Origin: Fragilariopsis cylindrus CCMP1102
Lineage: Eukaryota; Bacillariophyta; Bacillariophyceae; Bacillariales; Bacillariaceae
Length of the DNA stretch: 64,000 bases
Reading direction: 5' to 3'
NCBI GenBank assembly: GCA_900095095.1
Contig: FMBT01000323.1
Span: 310,001-374,000, forward strand
The notes under the pieces were generated by a model, which did not search any database, was not told the DNA's origin, and worked only from the letters and a program-made list of their open reading frames with translations. The stretch's first letter is position 1. Each line of letters opens with the position of its first letter. Shown piece after piece: positions 32,622-44,399 of the stretch. The position numbers were made by a program, and so were the translations under genes.

Positions 32622-34317
32622 TTATGAGAAAAATCCACCGCGAAGTAAGTTGCGACGAGATGCAGTTTCAGCGCATCCTGTTACACAATTGATTTCGAGG
32701 CTGTAACAAACGGTTGGAATGTTTTCTTCGGTTGAATGGCAACACTTTGGAACAGTTCCATCGTCTTCTAATGTCAAAAATTCCTTAGTGATATCATCAG
32801 CAACACAGATCTCTAGGTAAGCCGTTGGGTTCATTACATTGCATTGAATCGTTATGGTATCATACGTTGTATTAAGATCAACATCCGCTACTTCGTAACA
32901 TTTAAGATCGAATACATTTTCCTTGTATTCGTAGTAGATGGAATCAATCATAGTACTTTCCATCCACGTTTGTTGGAGTTTTACAGTCACTGTTCTATGT
33001 CTTGTGAGATAATCTTGACCGCGGGTGTTTTTTTAAATTCAGGGAAGGCAGTGATACCCACCTGTTTAATGAGTTTCACATCATCAGGGCATATTGGTGG
33101 TAGAAAGAAATCGTCATCTTCGTCAGCACCATTCTCTACAAGTTTGGAAGTAGGATCCATTGTTGGATTTTTTGTGGGTGATGCAGTCGGTTCCTTTGTT
33201 GGATTCATGGTTGGTGATACAGTTGGACTCGAAGTCACTTTTGGTGGACTTGTAACACATTCGCCTTCATCGATAACTACAATATAACGAGACGAACAAA
33301 TGAATGAGTGAGTCATCAAGTTTGAAAAGAAGAAGTCGGGACTCACTTAACAAACAACAAACAAACAAACAAATGATAGGAACTTACATTGTTCATCGGC
33401 ATTACCACTAAATAGGAAGTTACCACCACCATACCATTACATTTATCAACACCACAGTAATGATCAAATGTTATAGTAAAGCAGATGTATCCTTGAATGT
33501 AAGGGCGACACTTCTTTTTTTCTGTTGTTCGGTAAGCGTTGTAGGATCAGTAGGATTATCTCCACCGGTTCCCTTGGTAGATGAATGAAATACAGTCCGA
33601 ACACCATCCGCACATGGTACCGCTGTCGTACCATCTTCACAACTTAAGATGACTTCCGATTCTTGTTCATTTGGATATAAAATAAAATCAGTTACTTGAT
33701 TTGTATCAAATCTAATCTTTTCTTTAATACCATCATCAGCCTCATTGCGTTCATCAATATCATAAAAGGAAAAACGGAATGAATCAACTGTTGCTAACTC
33801 TTCAGTTTCATGATCATAGAAACAAAAATTAAAATCAGCAGTCCCATCTTGCCCTTTATTATCATTTTCTTTCTTCATGATATTAATTTGACCAAACTCT
33901 CCCTTTTTACCGTTTCGGACGTCTGCTCTATCTGAATAACTATATAATAAAGGGTTGGATGAGAAGCGGTGAGAAACGAGACAGATGAGCAATTATATAT
34001 AATAGTAAGCGTTAATACATTTATATCCAGAAACTTGACTGAAGTGGACTATTAGACATGTATAATACGTATGTAACTTACTATGTTGTACCTTCTACAA
34101 CGGAAACAACCAGATCAACCTTGCGATCACGAACAAAACCAATATCTTCATATTTAATTATACCACCTGGTTCTTGTAATGTGTTTGTTGTAACCACCGA
34201 GTTAAAAAAATCAAGTTTGGTTGCTACTTCTTCTCTACCAAAACAATTCTCTTCCCCTAACGAGGAGGAGACAGAGAGAAAAAGAGATAAGGCGGTAATC
34301 GAATAGGAAGTCTTCAT
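32622..34317 (-). CDS. Secreted diatom-type protein with SPT linker; frame broken three times
   Basis: Exons are 34317-34082, 33939-33388 and 33276-32622, with introns of 142 and 111 bp. A signal peptide (SITALSLFLSVSSSLG) precedes a domain with YSDRADVRNGKKGEFGQ, FRFSFYDIDER, FDHYCGVDKCN and WYGGGNFLFSGNADEQ. A Thr/Pro linker (SPTVSPTMNPT...) then leads to a C-terminal domain with CPDDVKLIKQVG, IDSIYYEYKENVF, KCCHS and SLEINCVTGC. This two-domain layout with an SPT linker resembles a family of extracellular proteins common in pennate diatoms (from memory, not a database search). The expected 482-codon frame is broken near 33478, 33438 and 32990, each time as if one base were missing. Either the gene is dying or the assembly has lost bases. 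Confidence 0.6.
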
Positions 34318-35229
34318 CTTGCTTGGTACAGTTTTGTTTTTGTTTTTGTTGATTACGATTGATTCGAGATGATCACTTTTTCGATTTATGAGTACAAAGC
34401 AAAGTTCTACTTTTATAAGTTGTAGATGGGGGAGCGGAGGTGGGGAACAATTGTGTGTCGTTTAAAATACTGTATTTGTACCGTAATGACAAGCGAACGA
34501 AGGTTAATTGTTCACCAAGATCTCGTTTCCATAATGTTGGGACATTTTAAATTTCCCCTTCAGATTTGTGTAATGACGAAGAAGGTTCAACCAAGATATC
34601 GTTTATTTATTGAAACGGTAGGTGGTCTAATTGTTGGGACATTTTAGATCTCCCCTTCAGATTTGTGTATGTCGAAATGTTTCAATATATATGAAATTTT
34701 CGAGGTCCTTCTTTCGAAATATCCGGGTTCGAGTTATAGGCGGTATAATTTTCTATTTTTTAATATTAATTAATATATCCTTGTATTGAACTTTACAATG
34801 CAATGCATTTAGGGAACATTTGATTTCTATTTTTTAATATTAATTAATATATGCTTGTATCTAACTTTACAATGCTACACTATGCGTTACGGGAACATTT
34901 GAAATTTCCATAATTGTTTCATATATATTGACACAATACTATTATTAGGTTCGCGGGTTGAGTACAGTAGGTTTGAATGACCTGGTTTTACAGCACTCAC
35001 TTGATATGCGTTAGGGCCATTATCTTTACAATGCCACATAATTCTATCTATTTTCACAGTTTCGGGTTTGTCTTGGTAGCTCAACGACTACAGTTCAAGA
35101 ATTGATAAGGCAACGACTAACTCATTGGTATCTTGCTTCAAGAACATTATTTTATTATATAGTATATACATAACTTAGTATATTTTTTGGTAATGCAAAA
35201 AACGCCACGATTGTCTATTATAACTTTGT
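34318..35229. other. Spacer with short tandem duplications
   Basis: A block with GGGACATTTTA and CCCCTTCAGATTTGTGTA is duplicated at about 34540 and 34637. A block with TTTTTAATATTAATTAATAT is duplicated at 34756 and 34836. No gene was seen. Confidence 0.45.
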
Positions 35230-35695
35230 ATGTATAGATGTGATACATTATGTGACTGAACATATATAGCACCGACTGACTCTTGGTAGCTTACAATAAA
35301 TCGAAAAGACTGACTCTACTTTGGGATTAGTTGTGCTATATTATGTTGACTGAACATATATGGCACCGACTGACTCTTGGTAGCTTACAATAAATCGACA
35401 ATACGGTACTGACTCTAGTTTGGAATTAGATGTGATATATTATGTTGACTGAACATATATGGTACCGACTGACTCTTTGGTAGCTTACAATAAATCGAAA
35501 AGACTGACTCTACTTTGGAATTAGACTGTGATATATTATGTTGACTGAACATATATGACACCGACTGACTCTTGATAGCTTAAAATAGATCGAAAAGACT
35601 GACTCTACTTTGGAATTAGACTGTGATATATTATGTTGACTGAACATATATGGCACCGACTGACTCTTGGTAGCTTACAATTAATCGACACGTGA
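35230..35695. repeat. Minisatellite, five units of about 96 bp
   Basis: Units begin with TGACTGAACATATAT at 35253, 35347, 35446, 35542 and 35637 (spacing 94-99 bp). Each continues with CACCGACTGACTCTTGGTAG, then an AATCGA-containing stretch. Units differ at a few positions, so the array is young to middle-aged. No open frame runs through it. Confidence 0.8.
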
Positions 35696-36301
35696 CGGTT
35701 TAGAAAACTTCAAGCGGTGATATGCCAATATTTATATACGCTGTGAACTTCACCATTGACACGCTCGATCGAGTACTACTGTAGCATAGCATAGTGTCAT
35801 GCATGATGATGCATGATGCGTGTCGAACAACATCTGTTGTATTCGAGATTTGCAAGTCTAAGATAGTACAATGAACACTACATAATCAATCATAGTCCTA
35901 CACGTCACGGTATCATCTATGGTATATGTCATGCTGGTTCCATTGTGTTATGTTCGTCGCTTATTGTTGTGATTTGAGATTTGCAAATTCAGAATCAATA
36001 CAAAACGGAAGGTACGCGCCGTTATAGTTAAAATAATTATTTAGTCACGGAGGCAATAATGTTAGTCATATTATGTGTGATTGCTATGTGTTATCCGATC
36101 ATGGGCGTTCAAAATTTATGTGTGATTGTTATGTATTATCCGATCATGGGCGTATGGCTGCCAAAATAAAAATATTTTCCCTCTCCGCTTTCTTTCGAAT
36201 ATTTGAAATCAAAAAGCAACGGCGAATAATTTCACTAGCCAACAAAATCAAAATCTGACTTCCGATACTGTTATACCGACCTTTATGCATTTAAAATAAA
36301 A
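35696..36301. other. Upstream region of the secreted Cys-rich gene
   Basis: A 43-bp unit with TGTGTGATTG and TTATCCGATCATGGGCGT is duplicated at about 36073-36152. It probably holds the promoter of the 36302 gene. No other feature was seen. Confidence 0.4.
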
Positions 36302-37555
36302 ATGATCAGACAAACAATGAAGATTACTTATGTATTCATCGCTTCCCTCCTTGCCCTTTGCGTCTCCGTTGAGGGTGGTAACATTCGTGGTAAACAAACA
36401 GATCGAATTCACGGTGACAACGTTGGAGGAGAAGGAGCCGTCGTTACAACAACAATTGCATCACAACCATCACCAACAAATCCACCAACGCCATCTCAAT
36501 ATGAAATCTTTTTGGGGACAACTTGTCCAGGACAAGCATTTTCACTAAGTCAATGTATGGGTGTGACGTCGGTACCGCCTGCCGATTGTTACAGATGTAT
36601 ATTTTCTAGAACAACAGTCGATAGTTCGAATGTTAATAGATGTTTAAACTTATGTGGTGGAAGTGATGGATTGTGTAAACCGGAAGCAATAACTTTGTTG
36701 AATTGTGGAAACGGACGCATCTCTGAACCAACAACTGCAAGAACAACACAACCACCGGCTGTTGTTCCTGTTCCCGTCCCTGTCCCAAGTCCTGCAACAC
36801 CACCACCATTATCGCAAGGAACAACAACAACTACTACTACTAATCCACCTGTTGATAATTTCACCACTATGGATGATTGTCCACTAGATTTGCCAACCAG
36901 TGGTGACCAATGTGTTGTTCCTTCCGGGTTTCTTTACCAATCATGTGATTACACAGCAACAACAACAACAACGACGACGACGATGACGATGACAAGAGGC
37001 GGTGGCAAACGTGTACCTAGATGTTCGTGTAGAGCCGATGAAGGAATGTTTATGTGTTATACAGTTCCATTTCTACCACCAACATCAGCACCAACACAGC
37101 AACCAGTAACAGCAGTAGCAGCAGTTACAACACAATCTCCGACGACGACGACGATGCCTATCTCGGCACCGATTGCAGCACCAATTGCAGCACCAATTAC
37201 AGCACCGATTACAGCACCGATTACAGCACCGATTGCAGCACCCATTGCAGCACCGATTGCAGCACCAGTAACGATGACACCACCACCAGTTCCATCATCA
37301 CCGTTCAAAAATGATCTGCCATTACATTGCTACGTAGCTGGTATTGAAGATAATATTCAACAACTGCCACAAACTGGTGATAGTTGTTTGGTCCCAGATG
37401 ATATTGAATATGGTAATTGTGTATTTGGTGTTAATGATCCCGACGGTGTATATCTATATATTGTATACAGATGTCTTTGTAATCCAAGAAAATTACCTGA
37501 TGAAACTTATCGTGATAAATTTATCTGTAATGTTATCATTAATGAACCTTTCTAA
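36302..37555 (+). CDS. Secreted Cys-rich protein with Thr/Pro linkers and PIAAP repeats
   Basis: The 417-residue frame has ATGs at 36302 and 36317; the second gives a textbook signal peptide (MKITYVFIASLLALCVSVEG). Three Cys-rich modules follow. The first (about residues 74-137) has CMGVTSVPPADCYRC and CLNLCGG. The second and third, about 195-255 and 345-415, share the pattern D-C-P/H, then GD-x-C-x-VP, then a Cys and a C-x-C close to the end. Linkers are PVPVPVPSP, Thr runs and a tandem APIAAPITAP tract (37161-37270). This layout, small disulfide modules on extended Thr/Pro rods, fits a wall, matrix or mucilage protein. It may be O-glycosylated on the Thr tracts. No catalytic motif is visible. 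Confidence 0.75.
   Translation: MIRQTMKITYVFIASLLALCVSVEGGNIRGKQTDRIHGDNVGGEGAVVTTTIASQPSPTNPPTPSQYEIFLGTTCPGQAFSLSQCMGVTSVPPADCYRCIFSRTTVDSSNVNRCLNLCGGSDGLCKPEAITLLNCGNGRISEPTTARTTQPPAVVPVPVPVPSPATPPPLSQGTTTTTTTNPPVDNFTTMDDCPLDLPTSGDQCVVPSGFLYQSCDYTATTTTTTTTMTMTRGGGKRVPRCSCRADEGMFMCYTVPFLPPTSAPTQQPVTAVAAVTTQSPTTTTMPISAPIAAPIAAPITAPITAPITAPIAAPIAAPIAAPVTMTPPPVPSSPFKNDLPLHCYVAGIEDNIQQLPQTGDSCLVPDDIEYGNCVFGVNDPDGVYLYIVYRCLCNPRKLPDETYRDKFICNVIINEPF
37161..37270 (+). repeat. In-frame 12-bp tandem repeat encoding APIA/APIT
   Basis: The unit GCACCRATTRCA is repeated about nine times inside the Cys-rich gene and encodes a flexible Pro/Ala linker. Being a multiple of three, length changes would keep the frame. 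Confidence 0.75.
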
Positions 37556-38299
37556 ACGAACCAAAACAAACAAATAAAGCTTATACAGTACGATAGACGT
37601 CAATGCATCGCATTGGATTGCATTGCCATCATGATGATAAAAAATACATGATCGTACATCACAGGAGTAGAATAGAATAGTACTTCAATAATAATAATCC
37701 TCTCTATTCTATTATCAAAAATATAACGTACACACACATTCACTTTTTGCTATTTTTTTGCTAGCTCTCTGCTATCGGGATGGTTGTTTTTCTCATCACG
37801 TATTATATTGTATAACTTCTACTATTATTCTTAATTCAGTCCATAATCATTAGTCATGACATATAATGTAGTACGTTCTTCTAAAAATATACGTACGTAC
37901 AGTGCTCAACGATAACGATAACGATAACTATACTGTACAACTAGTTACTCATTAATAATTGTCTAGTACAATATAATCTAATCCTTCTGTTATTTGTTTA
38001 TCATTTATTCTTCTCTTTCCATTACAGTAGAAACGCGGCAGCAATTATTATTATCGATGTATAATCATACAATTCGAAATGAATAACAACAAAAACAACA
38101 GCAACAAAAACACACGATCAACTCTAATAGATAATCATAAGGCTGAACCAGCACGACAACTACATGAGCAAAAAAAAGTGTAAAATGTAGGATTTAATTA
38201 AATTTGGCATCTTCCGTATCTCTCGTTAGGAATATATCATTTTCATTGTTTAACGAAAGCGCATGTATTTTCATATGCCTCTTCGTGTAAAATCTAAAA
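37556..38299. other. Spacer between convergent genes
   Basis: AT-rich spacer between two 3' ends. CGATAA hexamers lie at 37909-37927. No gene was seen. Confidence 0.4.
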
Positions 38300-41200
38300 T
38301 CATCTTCCAATTCTTGTTGGTTCGGCCGATGGTTCGGAACTAGGTGCCTCGCTAGGATGAGCTGAAGGGGCGCGACTTGGTCCCTCACTTGGATCTAGAC
38401 TTGGAATAGAACTGGGTATAGCACTTGGTTTCAGACTTGGTGCTGAACTTGGATCTAGACTTGGAATGAAACTGGGCGTAGCACTTGGTAACGAACTTGG
38501 TTCTGAACTAGGACTAGAACTGGGAGCAGAACTGGGCATAGCACTTGGTAACGAACTTGGTTCCCAACTAGGACCAGAACTGGGAGCATTAGAAAGACTA
38601 GGGACATAACTGGGTTCTTCACTTGGAGAAGAACTTGGTTCTGAGCTTGGTGAGCTACTTGGCAACCTACTTGGCTCTGAACTAGGACCAGAAGTTGGAG
38701 ATAAACTTGGTGCTGAACTTGGATCTAGACTCGGAGTGGAACTGGGCATACCACTTGGGAGCAAACTTGGTTCCAAACTAGGAATAGAACTGGGCTCAGT
38801 AGAAGAACTAGGGACTGAACTTGGCTTGTCACTCGGAGACGAACTGGGTTCCAAACTAGGGAGCTACTTGGTGACTTACTTGGCTCTGAACTAGGAATAG
38901 AGCTCGGTGCTGAAGTTGGTGCTGAACTTGGATCTCGACTTGGAATGGAAGTGGGCATAGCAGTTGGCGATGAACTTGCTTTCAAACTAGGACTAGGACT
39001 GGGAGCACTAGTAGTACTAGGGGCTGAACTTGGGTCTCCACTAGGAGATAAACTGGGTTTCGAACTAGGTGAGCTACTTGGCGACTTACTTGGCTCTGAA
39101 CTAGGAATAGCGCTAGGTGCTAAACTTGGTGCTGAACTAGGATCTAAACTTGGAATGGTACTGAGGCTTGGGGCAGAACTTGGTTCAAGACTAGGCTCAG
39201 AGCTAGGAGCAGAACTAGGAGTTGAACTGGGCTCCAAACTAGGGAAGCTACTTGGCTCCTTACTTGGCAAAGCACTTGGGACAGAACTGGGAAATGTACT
39301 AGGAATTCCACTTGGGATGAAGCTCGGAATACCACTAGTACCTGTACAGTGTTTTGACATTCAGAAAAGCAGTTTTGAGTGCAGAGGTAAGGCAGGTTGT
39401 GTGAGAAAATAGTACAGTATAGCGTATGATCATAGTGGTACACATGAATGTATCTTTTTTATTAAACACACAGAAGAAATATGTCTATATCGATTATACT
39501 TACTTGGAACAGAACTGGGTAGTAAACTGGGCTCTGAGCTAGGAATGTTACTTGGCTTCCCACTTGGAACAGCACTTGGAATAGAACTGGGTTCCAAACT
39601 GGCAAGAGACTTGGGACAGAACTTGGTCTGCGACTTGGACCAGCACTAGGAGCTGAGCTAGCAGTATTAGTTGGGGTGTCACTAGGCTTAGTACTTGGCG
39701 CAGCGCTTGGTTCCAAACTAGGTTCACCACTGGGGGTAGAACTTGGAATAGTGCTGGGCAAGGAACTGGGTAAGGAACTTGGTACGCTACTGAATATATT
39801 TGATGGTAGTGCAGAAGGATTTGATGATATGGAAGGAACAGAAGATGGCACTACACTTGGATTTGAGCTAGGGTTGTAGGAAGGATTACTTGAGAGTGAT
39901 GGCTGCCCACTTGGAAGTAGACTCGGTTTGGATGAAGGTTCCATGCTTGATGTTGGTTCGAGGGTTCTTTCGTCACCATTGCAATTTACTGTTACAACAA
40001 GTTTATTGATGATCTCATTTAGATCATCGAAATTGTTAACACTAATCCCTTGATTTGTTGAGCAGCCTACCCCAGGTGCCTCTGGTTCACCCGCACATCT
40101 AGCAAGTGCGTTCAAAGCATTAAGAGCGTTTGCATCGTCAAGGACTGAAACGGGAATAATACTGATATCAAGATTGGCAGCATTATTTGCAGCATTCTCT
40201 GCTGCTGCTTGAGCAGTCTGTTCACCTTCGCATTTATTCTTTTTGTTACCTTGTCCTGTTGGTTCACCATCACCATCCAAGCAATTGGTTGGTATTCCAT
40301 CAGAAATTAAAACAATAATAGGATTTGGCTGACCATCCAGCTCTTTTTGACACCTGACAATTGCAGCCTCAGTATTAGTTCCACCACCCTTGTATTTATA
40401 ATTAGAGATGGTGGCTATAGCATCCTCTACACTTTCAGTAAGATTTTGTACTATGCCCGCATCCTGAGAGAATCCAGCAACACTGTATTGTTTGAGTATT
40501 GGAGCAAATCCTGCATCTTCAACACCCTGAAGTATCGAACTTGCAAAATTGGTAGCTTTTGTGAATGCTTCACAGCAAAGGTCTCCGAATGCCAACCTAT
40601 CACAGCACTGTGGTCCGCATGAAGATGAAGATTCAAGAGGAAACTGATCACACCTTTGGCAGGATTGATTGGGCGAACAAATTGACCCAGAGTCATCAAT
40701 AGCAATACACACACTAACATCTATTGCAGGGGAGCATGTAGGAAGCTGTGATGTACTCGGGATAAAACTTGGTGCACCACTCGGATCAAGACTAGGAAGG
40801 GAGCTCGGCAGAGAACTTGGTGAAAGACTGGGCTGAGAACTTGGTGGTTTACTCGGGATGAAACTTGGTGCACCACTCGGATCGAGACTAGGAACAGAGC
40901 TCGGCAGAGAACTTGGTGAAAGACTGGGCTGAGAACTCGGTGTTTTACTAGGAATGAAACTTGGTGCACCACTTGGGGTATAACTTGGTGTAACACTTGG
41001 ATCAAGAGTAGGAAAAGAGCTAGGTGGAGCACTCGGCGAAAGACTTGGCTTGAGACTTGGTATGAAACTTGGCAGTGCACTTGGTTTCAAGCTCGGGATG
41101 GAACTGGGTGTGCTACTCGGATCACCACTAGGAGCAGTACTAGGATTACTACTCGGCTTGGTACTCGGAGCTGCACTTGGGACATGACTGGGCTGAGAAC

Positions 41201-44172
41201 TGGGAATAGCACTTGGGGTATACCTTGGTGCGCTGCTTGGATCAAGACTAGGAACAGAGCTAGATAGAGCACTCGGCGAATGACTTGGCTTGAGACTTGG
41301 TATGAAACTTGGCAGTGCACTTGGTTTCAAGCTCGGGATGGAACTGGGTGTGCTACTCGGATCACCACTAGGAGCAGTACTAGGATTACTACTCGGCTTG
41401 GTACTCGGAGCTGCACTTGGGACATGACTGGGCTGAGAACTGGGAATAGCACTTGGGGTATAACTTGGTGCGCTGCTTGGATCAAGACTAGGAACAGAGC
41501 TAGATAGAGCACTCGGCGAAAGACTTGGCTTGAGACTTGGTATGAAACTTGGCAGTGCACTTGGTTTCAAGCTCGGGACGGAACTGGGTGTGCTACTCGG
41601 ACCACCACTAGGAGTAGAACTTGGATCCAAACTAAGTTCTGAACTAGGAGCACCACTCGGGTCGAAACTAGACAAAACGCTAGGTACAGTACTTGGCAAT
41701 GAACTGGGCTCTGAACTAGGAAAAGAACTAGGAGCTGAACTAGGAATGGAACTAGGTAAGCCACTTGGTTTATCACTAGGAAAGGAACTAGGGACGTAAC
41801 TCGGATTGAAACTGGGAGCTACAATTGGTTGAGGACTTGGATCGGAACTCGGAACAGAACTTGGTAAAAGACTGGGACTCGCACTAGGCCAAGCACTTGG
41901 GATAGAACTTGGTGCACCACTCGGATTGAAACTAGAAACAGCGCTAGGTATAGCACTTGGCTTCAGACTTGGAGTGGAACTTGGTATAGAACTTGGCATT
42001 AAACTTGGATCCGAACTAGGTTCTGAACTATGAACGGAACTTGGCGAGATACTCGGATCGACACTAGGATCTGAACTAGGAATGTTACTCGGATTGAGAC
42101 TGGGAGCCGCACTCAGTTCAGAACTTGGACCGAAACTCGGGTCAGAACTCGGCGAAAGACTTGGAATGGAACTGGTCATAGTACTGTGCAGCAAACTTGG
42201 TACAGTACTTGGGAATGAACTGGGCTCTAAACTAGGAAAAGAAGTAGGCTCTAAACTAGGAATGAAACTGGGTGAGCCACCTTGGTTATCACTAGGAAAG
42301 GAACTAGGGATGTAACTTGGATTGAGACTGGGAGCTGTGCTCGGTTCAAGACTTTGATCGGAACTCGGAACACTAGGTCCAGTTGTTGGTATAGGTGTTC
42401 GTGGTCGTGGTCGTGGCGCTTCTGTCGGTGTGCTTCCTAGAAGAAATTTGGTCGGGCTGTCAGTAGAAGGAACAGAGCTGGGTAGAGTACTCTGTGATTG
42501 ACTTGGCTTAAGACTAGGAATGAAACTGGGCTTAGCGCTTGTGCTAGTGTTAGGCGCGTTTGTTGCAGATGGTACAGCATTGGGTACATCACTTAAGCTG
42601 GGATATGACACGGGCAACAAACTCATTTCCGAGCTACTAGGGATGGAACTGGGTGCGCTACTCGGACCAAAGCTACTAGTAGGTTCGAGAATTGGGACAG
42701 AACTTGGTGAAGAACTTGGTTCCGTACTTGATTCACCTTTGTCTCCTAGAAGTAATTTTGTCGGTCTTTCAGTAGGGACCAATGGTACAGAGCTGGGCGA
42801 AAAACTTGGCTTGTTACTTGGAATAGAACTTGGTACAAAATTGGGTAACGCACTAGGCAATGAACTTGGTTCCGAACTCGTGGCGAAACTTGGTGTGCTA
42901 CTCGGGTCAAAGCTAGGTTCGAGACTACGGACATAACTTGGTGATGCGCTAGGTGATGTATTAGCTGGTAATGTCGGTGTTAGTGTTCCTAGCACTACTG
43001 TCGGTGTACTTGTTTTATTATCTATCTCTACAGGTGACTTGGATAGACTATCAGTAGGAGAATACGATAGTGATTCAGTAGAAGAATCAGTTGGTGATAT
43101 CGTTGGACTATCAGTTGGTGGTCGTGTCGGCGAGTCAGTCGGAGAATCTACTGGTGAATCGGTGGGTGATATTGTTGGAATGTTAGATGATAAAACCGAT
43201 GGTGGATCTGCTGTACTGCTAGAAGGACTGTCATTAGGAGAATCGGTTAAATCAATAGGAGGAACGATTGGTGGATCATTTGATGATTTCGTTTGTGAAA
43301 CCGTTGGTGAACCAGTTGGTGAGTCGGTAGGGGGATCCATTGGAGTATCAGTAGGAATATCAGCTGGTGAATCTGTCGGTGATGTCGTATATGATTTGGT
43401 GGGTGATTTCGTAGGCAACTCTGTAGGTGAATTAGTTGGACGTTTTGTTGCTGGACTTTTCGTTTTTTTCACCTTTTTACTTTTGGTAGGGGAATCCGTT
43501 GGACTGTCAGTAGGAAAATCAGCTGGTGAATCTATGGGTGATGTCGTATATGATTTGGTGGGTGCTTTCGTAGGCAACTCAGTAGGTGAATTACTCGGAT
43601 TTTTCGTAGTTGGACTTTCGGTTTTTTTCACCTTTGTACGTTTAGTTTTTGATTTCTTTGACTTTTTGATCTTCTGACCTTTACTTTTCCCCCCTGTACA
43701 CCCCTGTTCATCTCCTCTGCCTTTGCCGATGCTATCTCCTTCAATACTTTCACTTTTGTTGGTCGTCGAAGCATTTTCGTCTCCTTTGCCTTTCCCTTTG
43801 CCATTTCCTTTACTCTTTTTGCTTTCGTTGCTCCCAGAACACTTCTCTGAATGTTTTTTACTTTTTTCGCCTTCACTCTTTTCGTATCCTTTGCCTTTTC
43901 CTTTACTCTTGTCTCCTTTGTTTGTCTTGCCATTACTTTTACCGTTACTCTTTCCGCCTCCTTTGTTCTTCGAACCATTCTTTGATCTTTTTAGTCCACG
44001 TTCTAACACTACGTCGTTGTTTGAATCTTCTTTCTTATAGTTGTCGTCGGCACTGACACCGCCGTCGACAGCTTTCGCTGTACTAATTCCTTTTCCTAAC
44101 AACTCTCGATAGGTATCTTTTGCGAACAAGATATATTCATATATGGTAGTGGTACCGTTATTGTTATTGTTT

Positions 44173-44205
<33 letters not shown>

Positions 44206-44399
44206 TTGTAATTGTAGTTATTGCTGCTGTTATTAATAATTCTACCAGTACGAAGGAGGCTGACAAATAAGAAACCGGATCCGGCAGCTACCAATGTTAA
44301 TAACAGTGATAGAAGTAACAACGAATTAGAACGCGATCGATGTTCCTGTTGTTCTTTATCATGGCGTTGTCGTGGATTTCTTACAGTAAACAAGCACAT
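38300..44399 (-). CDS. Large surface protein with SPT and PSSxPS repeats and a von Willebrand A domain
   Basis: Exon 1 is 44399-39504, exon 2 is 39341-38300 and the intron is 162 bp with GTAAGT. The start at 44399 gives a basic tail and one membrane segment (SLLLLSLLLTLVAAGSGFLF), suggesting a signal anchor. A Lys/Gly/Ser-rich region, SPT repeats and long PSSxPS repeats follow. A von Willebrand A domain lies at about 40735-39975, with the MIDAS motif DDSGS, Thr in GGGTNTE and Asp in ISDGIP, which bind a metal and a ligand. PSSxPS repeats then continue to the stop. The A domain carries an unusual Cys-rich insertion (nine Cys within about 40 residues) just after the MIDAS. This layout fits an extracellular matrix or adhesion protein. 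Frames are broken near 39605 and 38865, each as if one base were missing (1980 codons if both were read through). Confidence 0.75.
40755..41042 (-). repeat. 96-bp tandem units inside the PSSxPS coding region
   Basis: Unit starts at 40755, 40851 and 40947 share CTCGGGATGAAACTTGGTGC or a variant. Each unit encodes 32 residues of PSSxPS-type sequence. It is next to a 240-bp tandem array of the same gene. Confidence 0.75.
41041..41620 (-). repeat. 240-bp tandem repeat inside the PSSxPS coding region
   Basis: The segment starting GACTTGGCTTGAGACTTGG recurs at exactly 41041, 41281 and 41521. The first two full units differ at only a handful of bases. Each adds 80 residues in frame. Near identity implies recent unequal exchange or slippage, so repeat number probably varies between strains. 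Confidence 0.85.

Noticed and set aside
38945-43677. Plus-strand frames with repeated LG-x-ELG and VGESVG
   Set aside because: They are the antisense of PSSxPS and SPT codons. The minus strand has the signal anchor, the von Willebrand A domain and fitting splice sites.
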